From: Glebionis coronaria
Taxonomy: Eukaryota; Streptophyta; Magnoliopsida; Asterales; Asteraceae
NCBI GenBank assembly: GCA_025667525.1
Contig: CM046881.1
Span: 498,191,627 to 498,255,626, forward strand
DNA length: 64,000 bases
Reading direction: 5' to 3'
The position numbers and the translations under genes are program-made. Position 1 is the first letter of the stretch. Every line of letters starts with the position of its first letter. A model generated the notes under the pieces. The model saw only the letters and a program-made list of their open reading frames with translations, was not told where the DNA came from and ran no database searches. Of this stretch, positions 32,770-43,729 are shown piece after piece.

Positions 32770-33600
32770 AATTCTGTAAGCCCGACCCTATTGCTTAAAT
32801 GTCCTGGGACATCACCAGTAGCATACTCTAGAAAAAGCCCACGGACCCCTTCATCCACATAATTGGTATAGTACGCAGCCTCGTCAATAAAAATCTTTGA
32901 AAAGGTGAATTTTAACAAACTTTATCTTAAACCGTGGATCCATTACAACCGCTATTGCTAAAACCACACAACTGCTTATCCAGTATTTCGGCTTGGTAAT
33001 GGTACTAAACTAGTAATGATACTATCTTCAATTATGGACGCACGCGTTAGCTCCAACTGAAGCTTCCATGCTTTGTTAAAAAAAAAAGAATTAGCCGGAG
33101 AGACGCTTGATGATGCCAGCAGACTAGCATTGCTGCAGTGTCAAATATTAGCTTCAAGCAAGTACAAAGGTCGTCAACAACCTTCCACCCTTCACCTCTC
33201 AGGATTTTAAAGTAATCCGAATATAAAGTATCTAAGCACGAAAATACTTCTTTCAACTCTGACGCTGCTAGTAACATTCATAAGTTGTTTAAGACCAAGA
33301 AAATAGTCTTCAATCGGTTCTGATGTTTTCACACACTTCACATAGTTTCTGACTTTCTTCACCGTTTCTTCACACACTTTTAGTGCTTGTTGGACGATAC
33401 TGGATAAATAACGAGAAATGCAACTTACTTTAATGTATACAGCGATATCAACACCAAATTCAGGCAAAATCTTAAAATGATTAAAGATTTTACTAACCAT
33501 CCAAAACGGAATTAAAGGATTAAAACTATAAATTATGTTAAAAAAATCTGAACGACCACTCAGGTCACATAGCCGATCATAAGGCAAGTATGTGAAAGTA
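32770..33600 (-). pseudogene. SLEEPER-like hAT transposase fragment, copy 2
   Basis: Minus strand from about 33440: SSIVQQALKVCEETVKKVRN, YVKCVKTSEPIEDYFLGLKQ, then ELKEVFSCLDTLYSDYFK, GEGWKVVDDLCTCLKL, FNKAWKLQLELTRAS, VVMDPRF and finally AAYYTNYVDEGVRGLFLEYA. The order matches the middle to C-terminal half of BED/hAT SLEEPER-like proteins, including the VMDPR(F/Y)K motif. Frameshifts and a short internal deletion show decay. It overlaps copies 1 and 3 in content, so at least three copies lie in the window. Confidence 0.8.
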
Positions 33601-33605
33601 CCCAA

Positions 33606-33740
33606 AGTATTAATCATGGTGGAGCTCATTTTTATTGAGTCGTCATCTCATTCACATTTCCCACTCTGGCGATGTGGGACAACCACACTTGTGAATTTTT
33701 ATATATGTAAAACAAGTTGTAGAACTTTTCAAAACAAGCT
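33606..33740. repeat. dispersed repeat R, copy 4
   Basis: TTATTGAGTCGTCATCTCAT, CTGGCGATGTGGGACAACCA and GTAGAACTTTTCAAAACAAG match copies 1 and 2. A GT47 fragment begins about 10 bases further. Confidence 0.7.
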
Positions 33741-33749
33741 ATTGGAAGG

Positions 33750-34000
33750 TAACCGTAAACAACCTTCTTTGTTTCCACAAGATACGAATAACTTTTTTGT
33801 GCATAACCATGGTTTCCACTTGCAAAGAATGCAAAGATTGAACGATTGTAAGGTGAGTGACCACCACCTACGATTGGGATACCGTTACACATCCCTATTT
33901 GGAGCAAACCTATCTGAGATGTTGGCATTGCAAGCACTCTTTTGAAATTCTGAAAGAGTTTAGTGTTTCGATGCATAAAAATCGTACCATTAAAGATTGT
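33750..34000 (-). pseudogene. GT47 exostosin-like glycosyltransferase fragment
   Basis: On the minus strand it reads NGTIFMHRNTKLFQNFKRVL, then in a shifted frame CNANISDRFAPNRDV, then NGIPIVGGGHSPYNRSIFAF, FASGNHGYAQK and VVYGYLP. CNAN(T)S..F.P.RDV followed by NRS.(L/F)AFF is typical of GT47 exostosin-domain proteins. It extends slightly further on both sides than the copy at 30122-30358. It abuts a plus-strand raffinose synthase fragment. Confidence 0.8.
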
Positions 34001-34004
34001 GAGA

Positions 34005-34224
34005 CCACGATTTACGTTTGTGTGAGACAAACCATTTTAGTACAATAACATATGTCGTTAATACTGTTAAACTGCATTGAAAACGTTTAAGCAACGTCAA
34101 GATAAGAATCTTCCCGGGATCCTTGATTATTTTGGGTGGTGTACTTGGGACGCGTTTTTTCAAGATGTGACTCAAGAAGGGGTCGAGTCGAGGCTAAAAA
34201 GTTTAGTTGACAGTGGGTCGAATA
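34005..34224 (+). pseudogene. raffinose synthase-like fragment 3
   Basis: It reads TTIYVCVRQTILVQ, then KTFKQRQDKNLPGILDYFGW and CTWDAFFQDVTQEGVESRLK, and ends SLVDSG. This is the same region as fragment 1 but better preserved, with an intact YFGWCTWDAF motif. At about 34224 similarity ends and the open frame continues into DUF6817-like sequence (GSNKKGDDML). Confidence 0.85.
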
Positions 34225-34620
34225 AGAAAGGTGACGATATGTTGAGATCTATTGAGAAGAACATGCGTGTAGGTGTACCATATGTGTTACTTGAGTAAGT
34301 AAGGAGAAGGGAGGTTTAAAGAGGATCTCATGGGTGCGATATGAGTATTAAAGATCAGCAAGTCTTAGTTATATTTGAGAATGAAAGGGTAACTCAAAAT
34401 TAATATCTCGAATTACTAATGAGCCCTCTCTCACCTGTTCAGTTATGATGTTTTAATTTGATGATGATCAAAGTGTAGGTTATAAAAAGCAGAAGAACAC
34501 TTACGGTGCGTAAAAACATTCGTCATATCAAAAGCACGGGAAGAACACTTAGTGGCAAAATACTTCACGGGAATCATTAGTTTGGGTCTAGTCAAGTGAC
34601 TTGTTGTGTATTAAATTTCT
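34225..34620 (+). pseudogene. DUF6817-like gene 3' fragment
   Basis: It reads NKKGDDMLRSIEKNMRVGVP and YVLLE, then REGRFKEDLMGA, and further on KAREEHLVAKYFTGIISLGL and VK before a stop near 34605. This corresponds to the C-terminal exon of the gene at 50038-53129 (KEKGEELLLKCIEKNPFVGE ... GLVK). The downstream DNA to about 34800 also resembles 53870-54500 (for example CACAACTTATCATGTTACAT), so a block of at least 450 bases was copied. Confidence 0.72.
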
Positions 34621-35583
34621 GATTTTATACGATATATAACAGCTAATGTGATAAGTTGACAATCTTTCACAACTTATCATGTTACATTAAGCGGTTGCAA
34701 CAGAAAAACTTGATACTTATCAGCGGGTATAATTCAATATCTCAATTCCCACATCGGTAGCAGGCAGTGATACCTTTATATACTCGAGGGATTCTTTGAT
34801 TTATTAATCTATGGAAGATAAACCGTTACAAAAGAGAAGCGGCTACTTTTATAACGTGTTATCTTGATTCGGGGTTTTTTGTTTCTTTTGTTAATTTTTG
34901 AGGGATAGTAAGTGAGGAAGTCATATGTCAAGTATAATTGTGTTCTTTCTGGCATGGTAGTGAGGATGCTTTTAAACTAATCCGAATATAAAGTATCTAA
35001 GAAGAAAATACTTCTTTCAACTCTGACGCTGCTAGTAACATTCCATAAGGGTTCTATTCCATTGTGTCTGATTCTGATCATCAAGTGACAAATTTTTAGT
35101 ATTTAGTACCTGCAGTTGTTGTTTAAGACCAAGAAAATAGTCTTTGATCGGTTCTGATGTCACATACTTCACATAGTTTTGTCACTTTCTTAAACGTTTC
35201 TTCACACACTTGTGCTTCTTGGACGATACTGTTTAAAGAACGAGCAAGGCAATTAGTAAGAAGCAAATGACCATTAAGGATACAAGGGGTTTCCCTGGAA
35301 AGCAAACTTCTGAGACCATTGATACTGATTTCACTCAAACGTTGGTCTTGGTTTAGCGTGACAGAAAATAATTGACCTTTGATATTCCAATCAGGAAGGC
35401 AAGCTGATACAACATTAGTAAAAGCAAAATCAGACTGGGATAAGGTTCCATAACGAGTTTTAATAGCCTCTTGTGTATGTTACATTCACTATCAGTGAAT
35501 TGACCCCTTATGAAGATGTAATCGGTTGTATTGTTTGAGTTCCATTGGTCAACTGTAAGGCAAATCCGAAGCGGCATTTGTTC

Positions 35584-35966
35584 TGTTGTACGATACCGAC
35601 AACAAACCCGAAGTTCGATAACGCGGAACCGCTAGATCGCGAGTTGTATCGAGCACAAGTAGCGAACACGAGAGACTACAAAGAACCGACAAATATATGC
35701 ACACGGTATACCCTCAACTACCTCTTTATTAATAACCCTAATAAAGACTACATTGAGAAAGAATAATACAATGAACTAGGATCCCATCATCCCTATTTAT
35801 ATAGATGAGGGGTAGGCACCTCCTTAAGTCAAATAGGAAACTTTCTATAAATCAACTTAAGGAGGTTAGCCTAAATACTTCCTAATACAAGTCTATTTAT
35901 AATCTATATTACAAAGTACACTTAAGTCCCTAAACTATATTTAAATTTACTACTAATATTCTAACA
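35584..35966 (-). repeat. 3' LTR of element C (383 bp)
   Basis: On the plus strand it starts TGTTGTACGATACC and ends ATTCTAACA. The minus-strand start TGTTAGAATATT is preceded by the purine-rich tract CCTAAGGTGGAAAT (35967-35980). It contains two internal inverted stretches around CTCCTTAAGT / ACTTAAGGAGG (35820 and 35855). Confidence 0.8.
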
Positions 35967-36005
35967 ATTTCCACCTTAGGAGTAACACTTAAACATAACT
36001 GATAC

Positions 36006-36584
36006 TCAACACCTTTTACCGGTGTTGGAACCTCGGACCCGGGACCACCTTGTTAAACAGGTATTGTACTTTTGTAATTTCCCTAGATTAGCTTCCATAG
36101 AATCCTTCACGTTCTTCTTCTCAGCAACATTACCCTCCGCACCCTCTTGACCAGGTACTCCGGTTACTGTAATGTTTGCCCCCACCTTTATACCAAGGTG
36201 TACCTCTTCCTGCTCATTTACCAAGCAGCCCGTGTTTGTCTTTTCTTCAGGTTGTTTGTCCTCCAACCGCCTTTGAGCCACTGCAGCATGATCGTTACTA
36301 ACCTGAAAAACCTCAGCTTCACGATCCTCTTGAGCGCCCTGCAGTTCCACCTCAAACCATATTTGAGCCACTGCAGCATGATCGTTACTAACCTGAGAAA
36401 CCTCAGCTTCACGACCTTTTTGAGCTCCCTGCAGTTCCACCTCAAACCAAACACGTTTATTAACATGTACTCCATGGACTCCTGGACCAAGTTGCTTGAA
36501 CCTAACTTGTTTAGAACCTCCATGCTTGTGTACATTAAACCCATCGAATTTCTCGATGTTAAACCTAGTTATAGAACTAGCCAT
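36006..36584 (-). CDS. element C chimeric gag-derived ORF (192 aa)
   Basis: The first 15 residues (MASSITRFNIEKFDG) are the typical start of TNT1-like copia Gag. Then the sequence switches to VHKHGGSKQVRFKQLGPGVH and a hydrophilic Glu/Gln-rich part in which a ~35-residue unit (VWFEVELQGAQ ... VSNDHAAVAQ) is repeated twice. No zinc knuckle or catalytic motif is visible. It looks like gag joined to other element sequence by internal deletion. It is open throughout but its function is unknown. Confidence 0.55.
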   Translation of the reverse strand: MASSITRFNIEKFDGFNVHKHGGSKQVRFKQLGPGVHGVHVNKRVWFEVELQGAQKGREAEVSQVSNDHAAVAQIWFEVELQGAQEDREAEVFQVSNDHAAVAQRRLEDKQPEEKTNTGCLVNEQEEVHLGIKVGANITVTGVPGQEGAEGNVAEKKNVKDSMEANLGKLQKYNTCLTRWSRVRGSNTGKRC

Positions 36585-37087
36585 TTTTCTTTATCCCTTT
36601 GTTGATTTACTAAACCTTGTGAAAAACCCCACAATCACAAACCGATAAAATCCCTTCGCTAATTCGCTAAACTTTGTGATATATTAGACCTCACAATCAC
36701 GAATTACGAAGCCCCCTTGCATAAAGAAAAACGCTTGCTTTATCGATATAACCCTAAGAGAAACCTTCTTAGAAATCGATTAAACCAAGTAACCCTTCAA
36801 AAGAACACCCTTTCTTACTCAAATATCGATTGAGCCTTGGAAAATAACCTATCCAACAAATCGACAACCCTTGAATCAAGAAAGTACCCGACTCCTTTTG
36901 AAGTAACCCTTGTCGTACTTTTAATTTTGCAAAACCGATTTCTAATAACCTAAGAAATCTTGCAACATCGACAAGTCTTGAATCTTCTTTGACCTTGCTA
37001 CAAACCTTGTCAAGTTGTTTCTTAACCAACTTTACCGACAAGCCTCGCAAGCCGTGTGCAATATACGCGTTGTTGCTAAAACCTTTT

Positions 37088-37440
37088 CTTGCAAATCGAA
37101 TCTATTAGAAAAACTCAAAACCCTCGATCATGAACAAGCAACCCGATCGTAAACTTGAATACCCAAGCAAACCACGATCAAACTTGAACCACAAGAATAT
37201 ACCCTTCTTGCAAATCGAATTTATTAGAGAACCCTAAAACCTCGATACCGAACAAGCAACCCAATCACTAACTTGAAAACCCAAGTAAACCTCGATCAAA
37301 CTTGAACCACAAGAAAGTACCCTTCTTGCAAATCGAATTTATTAGAAAAGCCCGAAACCTCGATCACGTTCAAGCAAACCCGATCGTAAACTTGAAACCC
37401 AAGTAAACCACGATCAAACTTGAACCACAAGAACCCGCAA
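37088..37440 (-). repeat. three ~118-bp tandem repeats in the leader of element C
   Basis: CTTGCAAATCGAAT(C/T)TATTAG starts units at 37088, 37207 and 37325. Each unit also contains CAAACTTGAACCACAAGAA. The array sits between the primer-binding site and the gag start, in the leader where packaging signals usually lie. Confidence 0.85.
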
Positions 37441-38038
37441 CAAGAACCTTTCCTTTAATCGACTTTTTTAAAAATCCCTAAAAAAGACGATACCCGAAGT
37501 CGATCGAAAAAACAATTCGTGATTTAAACAAAATCACCACCAATTGTATAAGGATATAATAATAATAAATAAAAACCAATGCACTCTTTTACACTATCCC
37601 CCCACGTGATGTCTTAGACCTTATTTATTGGCAAACTGAACAAATCGGTTGTAGAATAATAAAGACAAAACAAATGACAGTTTTTAAAGTATTTTTTCAT
37701 TCTCATCCAATGAGACAAGTATACTAGGGGTTGGGGCTGCGATCTAAGGTCACCATGTGAACTAGTTTGGCCTTTAGTTCTCTTGTTTTGGAATCTTTGA
37801 ATATTATAATAATATTTTGTCCTTCAACCGGTTGTTGAAGGTTGTGGATAAATTTAGCCTTAGGAAAAATAGAACCAAAATAACTATTTTGACTTTTCTA
37901 TTTTCCTTCACGTGAATACAAGCTTTGTCTTCTCCGCCCGAAACCTGCAGCTAAAAAAAAACGATTCAAAACCGAAATCGTTTTCTTCACGAAGCCTTCT
38001 TGATCTAGCACCGATCTTCAAAGACCACAAAACCCGCG

Positions 38039-38050
38039 GCTCTGATACCA
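38039..38050 (-). promoter_or_regulatory. primer-binding site of element C
   Basis: TGGTATCAGAGC on the minus strand, two bases after the LTR end CCAACA. Initiator-tRNA-Met type. Confidence 0.9.
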
Positions 38051-38052
38051 CT

Positions 38053-38380
38053 TGTTGGAATCGTAAGCCCAACAACCGAAGATCGATATGCGGAAACCTA
38101 GATCCCTTAAAGAAGATTGCAGAGTTGCAACGACAGAAACCCAGAAGAACGACACACAAAGAGGTAACCAAACGATTTGCTTTATTATACCAATCGATCG
38201 ATTACACCGTAGCTTTTATTCTTTCTATGTAATCGATCGATTAGTATAATAAAGTAAATCGTTTGGTTACCTCTTTGTGTGTCGTTCTTCTGGTTTCTGT
38301 CGTTGCAACTCTGCGATCTTCTTTAAGGGATCTAGGTTTCCGCATATCGATCTTCGGTTGTTGGGTTTACGATTCCAACA
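38053..38380 (-). repeat. 5' LTR of element C, near-perfect palindrome (two ~153-bp arms)
   Basis: Arm 1 (38053-38205) and arm 2 (38228-38380) are inverted copies with only a handful of differences, separated by a ~22-base loop. The arm starts TGTTGGAATCGTAA and ends TCGATCGATTACA. Both outer ends read as an LTR inner end, and the outer one adjoins the target duplication. The normal U3 half expected from the other LTR is missing. Confidence 0.88.
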
Positions 38381-38969
38381 TGTTCAGATAAGTTCTCAAT
38401 GGTTGACCTTTCGCAAGGATAAGTTGCTACACAGTCATCTTGAACAGCACTAAAGTCAACCAGGTTGAACTTAGGCTGAAGCTTATGCAAAAAAGCCATG
38501 AATTCTTTGTGTTCAGCCATGTAGTATGATCATTTGAGAAATCTCATGATGAAAACTGTCAGAGTCAATGGTACAGAAGTCATGCAGTTTTGGGACGCAG
38601 TTTAGGTGTAAGTTTGATAGGACCTGCAGAGTCAGATGTTACAGGGACTGATGCAGTTTTGGAAAGTCTTTAGGTGTTTGTTTGATGGGACCTGCAGAGC
38701 CAACACTCATCTTTGAAAGGCGTTTGTGGTATTCGAGGTGGCGTTTGAGGTGATTGGTGCCTACATGTTTGGAACCCTTGATGTATGCAAAGTCTCGTGT
38801 GCAATTCATGCAGACGGATCTTGTCTCTCCATCACCAACGTCTTTGAGAGTAAAATCTTCCCAAATTTTAGACTTGTGTTTTTTACGCTTGTGGTCTCTG
38901 TGATCACATTGTTCATTGGTGTGTCGAGACGTACTCTGGCTGCATCTCAATGTTAACGGCTGCATATCT

Positions 38970-41129
38970 TTCAGTAGGACTGGTATCCATGTGAGTCAAA
39001 CAAAGGAAGACCTGGTACCTATAGATATGACAAACAGATACATATAATGATTAAATAATACTCCGTAAGCAACAAGCATAACATGGACAGATAAACACAT
39101 CCAACAAATCTAAGTATTGCCGCTTCTTCAACATATTCATCACAAGTCATGTCAACTGAAAAAGTCGCAAACTCTTAATCGTTATTTACTTGAGTCAGTA
39201 AGCCGTCTGTATTTTAGACATCACGACGTTTTCATCCTGGTATAGTATGTCAAATATGTCTACAAAACTATGAGCATGAGGTCCTAAAGCATGTCATGGG
39301 TCAGAAAAATTAGTCTCAGGCAATCATATCATAACTGCAACAAAACTTAGAATATATATATTAGATCATTTAAGAGTTATTTTAGATCTGATTTTTTACA
39401 TATAAAGGTAAAAGTTACAACAATCTCAAACTACTGATCACAGCTTCAAATCTTCCATCGACATAAACACGATATCACACACACCCTTAATCAGTATCGA
39501 GGTGTTATGCTATGATATATAAAGCATAGGTTACTTTTAGAGTTTTAGTTTTGGCCTTTGTTTTACTAAAAATGACTTATTTGTAGCAGCTAACATATCA
39601 TGTTGACCGATTAAAAACACCTTAAACCTCATGTGGAAATGAACACAACGCATGTTAATTAAAATATAAAACTTAACAATTATGGGTATAACAATATAAA
39701 TAAGGCTACTTGATATAATCGTTTTTTTACCAAGTCTAGCGATTGTTTTTATCATATTTAGAGTCCAAGTGGAGCATGTGCATGTTTAGTAAGTTTATCG
39801 CCACTACACTCTATCATTGCACGATTAGTACTAGTACCATTACAACTATGTAATAGTTGCATTCTAAAGCCAACTTGCACTTTAGATAGTAAATACTCTA
39901 TTTAATTCAGACAACATGTCCGAGAAGCTTGCGGAACAACTGATATCGAAATGACCTAGCTAGGCCGGAAAATTTCCTTATCAGTCACATGCCAAGCAAG
40001 CACGCTATTTCCAGAGGACACCCTTTAACTCAAAGGTCCGTGTCAAGCATTGACCTACGCCGCTACTACCGGGTTTGAAGGGATATATAATGTCCCCCGC
40101 TTGGACACGCCATCTGACACCTAGGGAGAGGTAGCTTGGTGAGCATTCGATCCCGATGTGTCACGAACAGTAAGTAACACACTATAAATATACTCATACC
40201 CGCTCGCAATAACAAAACATTTTCACTCATATTTATTACTCAGCCATTCGGCTCTTACATTTATTTACTCTTACGAAAAAACTTGCGTACTCAAATCCGA
40301 ATAATTCTCCCTCTACAACCTTACTACAAGATATACCTAAACGAGTAGACAAAATTCCAACAATTGACATTAATTTATCATAAATCCAAACATCACTAAA
40401 TCGTTATTTAGATGTATTTAAAAAGCAAAGTCGCATTAGTTTTTGTTAGGTGCATATTTGTCAACACTAAAATGTAGAATTATTTATCATGTGTAAACCT
40501 TCACCGTCATACCATGAAATTGACTTTCTGCCATTAAAAATGAAGCTTCACGGGATCACATATATGTCTTCCTCTCTCACTTGACCCTTTCAACACAATC
40601 CATAATTATAAAATAATAGCATGTTGATTTAAAAATATCTCAAAGATCAAAGTACAATAAACTTGTTGGACGTTAAATGTAGTAAATCTTAGTTGCAACT
40701 AGTCTAAAATATGGAATGGCGACGTGAATAGGGCATCCACGCGGGAATGGTGTTGATGAGACGCTACCATACTTATCGCTCTAAGCCAAAGTTAATACGG
40801 AATAATTAATTATTAATTTGTATAAACTTATTTCTTTTTATTGATATCAATAACATTGGACAACTGTGGCCAATTAATTGGTGATATATATCACATAAGA
40901 ACTACAACTAGGGTTTTAAATATATAAGGGAATAGAATATTATGCATAATTGACTTTGTGACATCGACTAAACGAGTAGTGTTTGTCAAAAAAGTCACAC
41001 AAACGCGAGTAAAGCAGGCATTATTCATGATACGAAAAATTGTATATGCATGACATAAGTTGAAATTTATAAAAATAGGGCATTTTCATTATTTGTTTAG
41101 TCCTTTTGAAAAATGTACACTAATTGTTA
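38970..41129. other. intergenic DNA with a possible solo-LTR-like segment
   Basis: No gene was recognised. About 39950-40365 is less AT-rich and contains CACTATAAATATACTCATAC (a TATA-like box near 40182) and a later ATTCCAACA end near 40365, features seen in LTRs. No matching target duplication was found, so a solo LTR is only a suggestion. Confidence 0.4.
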
Positions 41130-41389
41130 AATTATAAAGAAAAAATTTCATGTTTAGTCCCTATCGTTTACACCAAACATTAAGTATAGTCCCTATCTCA
41201 AACTAAGTCTGCAGATCGTCCCTATCGTTTACACTTTGGATCAAAAATGTTCCCTATCTTGAATGGGAGTTAGTTTTCTCCGTTAAGTTTAATAAAAAGA
41301 AGGGTATTTTGGACTTTTTCATATTATACATTAATAATTCATATTATTTCTTTTTTTCTTTTTAATATTTTTCTTTTCTTTCTTATATC

Positions 41390-41502
<113 letters not shown>

Positions 41503-41907
41503 CATAAAAAACCCAGATCCACCCACCACCGTCACTCTTTATCACCTACCCAGATCCTCCATCTTGTTCCACGTCGCCTTCAACAAATAATTGCCACGTA
41601 GTCAAAGTCAAAACAAACAGAATCTTCAACATTGTTAGGTGCTAAGATAGGGTGTAGGTGATGCCCCCACTTCCCAGTTACCACATCAACCTATATACAA
41701 AATAGCTACTTCTAATTAAATAACAATTTATTTTTGGATGGAAACATTAATACCAAGTCTATTATAGAAAGGAATAGGTGGAAGTATACTACGAACAAAT
41801 ATTCCCTCTGTTACTCGTGTGAGTCAGGGAACTCATCACATAGAGGACATCCTGTAACAAGCATGCCAGGGTACCATTTTGCAAGCCTTTCACCCATTCC
41901 ACATTTA

Positions 41908-42216
41908 GGGGGTGTTTGTTTTAGCTTATGTAATGAGCTTATATAAGCCATTTATGGCTTATATAAGCCTATGTTTAATAAGCTTATAAGCCCATGGCTT
42001 ATATAAGCTTAAGTTAATATGAGAATAAAATGGTAAATATGTTATATAAGCCCAAAACTTCCTAAAAAAGCTAAATTTTTGTGGCTTATCAAAACACACA
42101 TATATAAGCTTATAAGCCCACTTATATAAGCTTAACCAAACACTTGGTTTAGGCTTATAAGCTTATATAAGCTAATAAGCTTATAAGCCCATTATATAAG
42201 CTAAAACAAACACCCC
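41908..42216. mobile_element. PIF/Harbinger-type MITE nested in the Mutator-like element (309 bp)
   Basis: The termini GGGGTGTTTGTTTTAGCTTA and TAAGCTAAAACAAACACCCC are perfect inverted repeats. TTA flanks both sides (41905-41907 and 42217-42219), the 3-bp duplication of PIF/Harbinger. The interior is made of many copies of the palindrome CTTATATAAG(C). Confidence 0.88.
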
Positions 42217-43088
42217 TTACTAATTTTTAATCAGTTCTAATACGCCCTTCATTCATCACAACCACAAGCTTATCACCACATCAAACAATTTTAGTTTCGT
42301 CCCAATAAATCAATATCTACTCACCATCGAAACCCCAAACAAGCCATTATCATCACCTATCACCATAGCACGAGATCTCAACATCACAAATCTTTGTATT
42401 AAAATCAATACGACTTCCCGGGATTTGTGGTTGTCGTTTCGAGCTGGGTTTTGCTGTAATAAGAAACGTGTTGAGTGTTTGGATTTGTGAGATCGAACAT
42501 CAACGATTGTTGGTATCGATTGCGACGGAAGGTAAACACTTTCTTTGATTGAAAGATTGTGGGATTCGGTGAAGGTGGAGGTGATGATGATTTGTGAAAT
42601 GAGATTTAAAGTTTGTAAATGAGGAATGTTAGATCTGGGGGTAAACAAAAAAACTCAGACAACCGTTAAGAAATTGAGGCAGCAGAGGGAAGGGATGTTT
42701 CCAAGGGTTGTTTACCACCTCTGCAGATCTGTGATTTGCCCCAACAAACAACCCTTTCTTTTTAGAGTAAATTGCAAATGTTGTCCTTGTGGTTAAAAAA
42801 AAGTAAAGGACTAAATTACTCCTCCCCTCATACCACTTAACGACCAAAACTAACTCCCATTCAAGATAGGGACCATTTTTGATCCAAAGTGTAAACGATA
42901 GGGACGATCTGTGCACTTAGTTTGAAATAAGGACCAAACTTGATGTTTGGTGTAAACGATAGGGACCAAACATGAAATTTTTTCAATTATAAAATAAAAT
43001 GGGAACAACCTAATTGGAAAGGAATATAAAGCTAGAGTAGTTAGTCAACTTCTCTCATTTGTTGACTTTACTTGCATCATCTCCAAAC

Positions 43089-43528
43089 CAATGTTTTCAG
43101 ACCCGGGTCGACCCGGCCGGGTCAACCGGTTGAACCGGTTCCGGCCGAAAAACGGGTCATATTGACTCGGGTTTCATATTTTCGAAACCCGGCTTGACCC
43201 GGCGGGTTTGGAGTGACCCGGGTCAACCCGGTTCTCAAGACCCGGCCGGGTTTCGAATTTTTCGGGTTTTTCTTTTTTTTTTTTAATTTTACATATTTGC
43301 GACGAAATTTTATTTTTACATATTGTTTTGGTTGGTAAACAATTTATATTTTCAATATACGTAAAATTTTGTAGTTTTTATAAGTATAATTTTGTTAATT
43401 ATTAAAAATATATAAAAAATATTTTTTTTAGAAAACCGGGTTAACCCGGGTTGACCCGGGTCGACCCAGGTTGACCCGGACCCGGCGACTCGGCCGGGTC
43501 AATCTAAGACCCGGGTTTTAAAACATTG
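43089..43528. mobile_element. non-autonomous hAT-type element rich in GGGT(C/T)GACCCGG (440 bp)
   Basis: The target duplication CTCCAAAC (8 bp) is at 43081-43088 and 43529-43536. The ends CAATGTTTTCAGACCCGGGT and ACCCGGGTTTTAAAACATTG are inverted repeats. The interior contains arrays of CCGGGTTGACCCGG-type palindromes at both ends around an AT-rich centre. A degenerate relative lies at 58480-58715. Confidence 0.88.
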
Positions 43529-43653
43529 CTCCAAACTATAATATACAAATTCTTAGTTTGTATAAACAAACAGATAATTCATATTAAGTTTGGCCAAATT
43601 TATATCTCTATCTAGCTAGGAAACTAAATGTATATAAAAATGAAATTAATAAG

Positions 43654-43657
<4 letters not shown>

Positions 43658-43713
<56 letters not shown>
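43658..43713. repeat. (AT)n microsatellite
   Basis: About 28 AT units in an AT-rich intergenic stretch. Confidence 0.97.
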
Positions 43714-43716
<3 letters not shown>

Positions 43717-43729
43717 TAACTTTATTTAC

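Larger units (their letters stand above)
35584..38380 (-). mobile_element. LTR retrotransposon C, internally deleted (2,797 bp)
   Basis: The target duplication TGTTC is at 35579-35583 and 38381-38385. On the minus strand the order is LTR (38380-38053), primer-binding site (TGGTATCAGAGC), about 1.45 kb leader with tandem repeats, a short gag-derived frame, a polypurine tract, and LTR (35966-35584). No protease, integrase or RT is present. The two LTRs are alike only near their inner or U5-like ~60 bases, and the 5' LTR is a palindrome. It is a non-autonomous copia-type derivative, because its primer site and gag start are copia-like. Confidence 0.82.
34970..38965 (-). pseudogene. SLEEPER-like BED/hAT transposase gene, copy 3, split by element C
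   Basis: Minus strand from 38965: a BED-type zinc finger (SKIWEDFTLKDV, SVCMNC, HLKRHLEYH), then FMAFLHKLQPKFNLVDFSAV, then IENLSE. Here LTR element C (35584-38380) is inserted. The gene resumes QMPLRICLTVDQW, then GQFTDSECNIHKR, RSLLSRETPCILNGHLLLTN and NSIVQEAQVCEETFKKV, ending in an EVFSCLDT-like remnant near 34990. Excising element C with one copy of TGTTC restores the frame through IENLSEQMPLR, so the gene was more intact at insertion. Such proteins are domesticated or recently active hAT transposases that bind DNA in the nucleus. Confidence 0.85.

Noticed and set aside
38726..38956. Plus-strand 76-codon frame
   Set aside because: It is antisense to the BED zinc-finger exon, which explains the open frame.
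39950..40365. Firm call of a solo LTR
   Set aside because: TATA-like sequence and a CA end are present, but no target duplication or matching TG start could be found.
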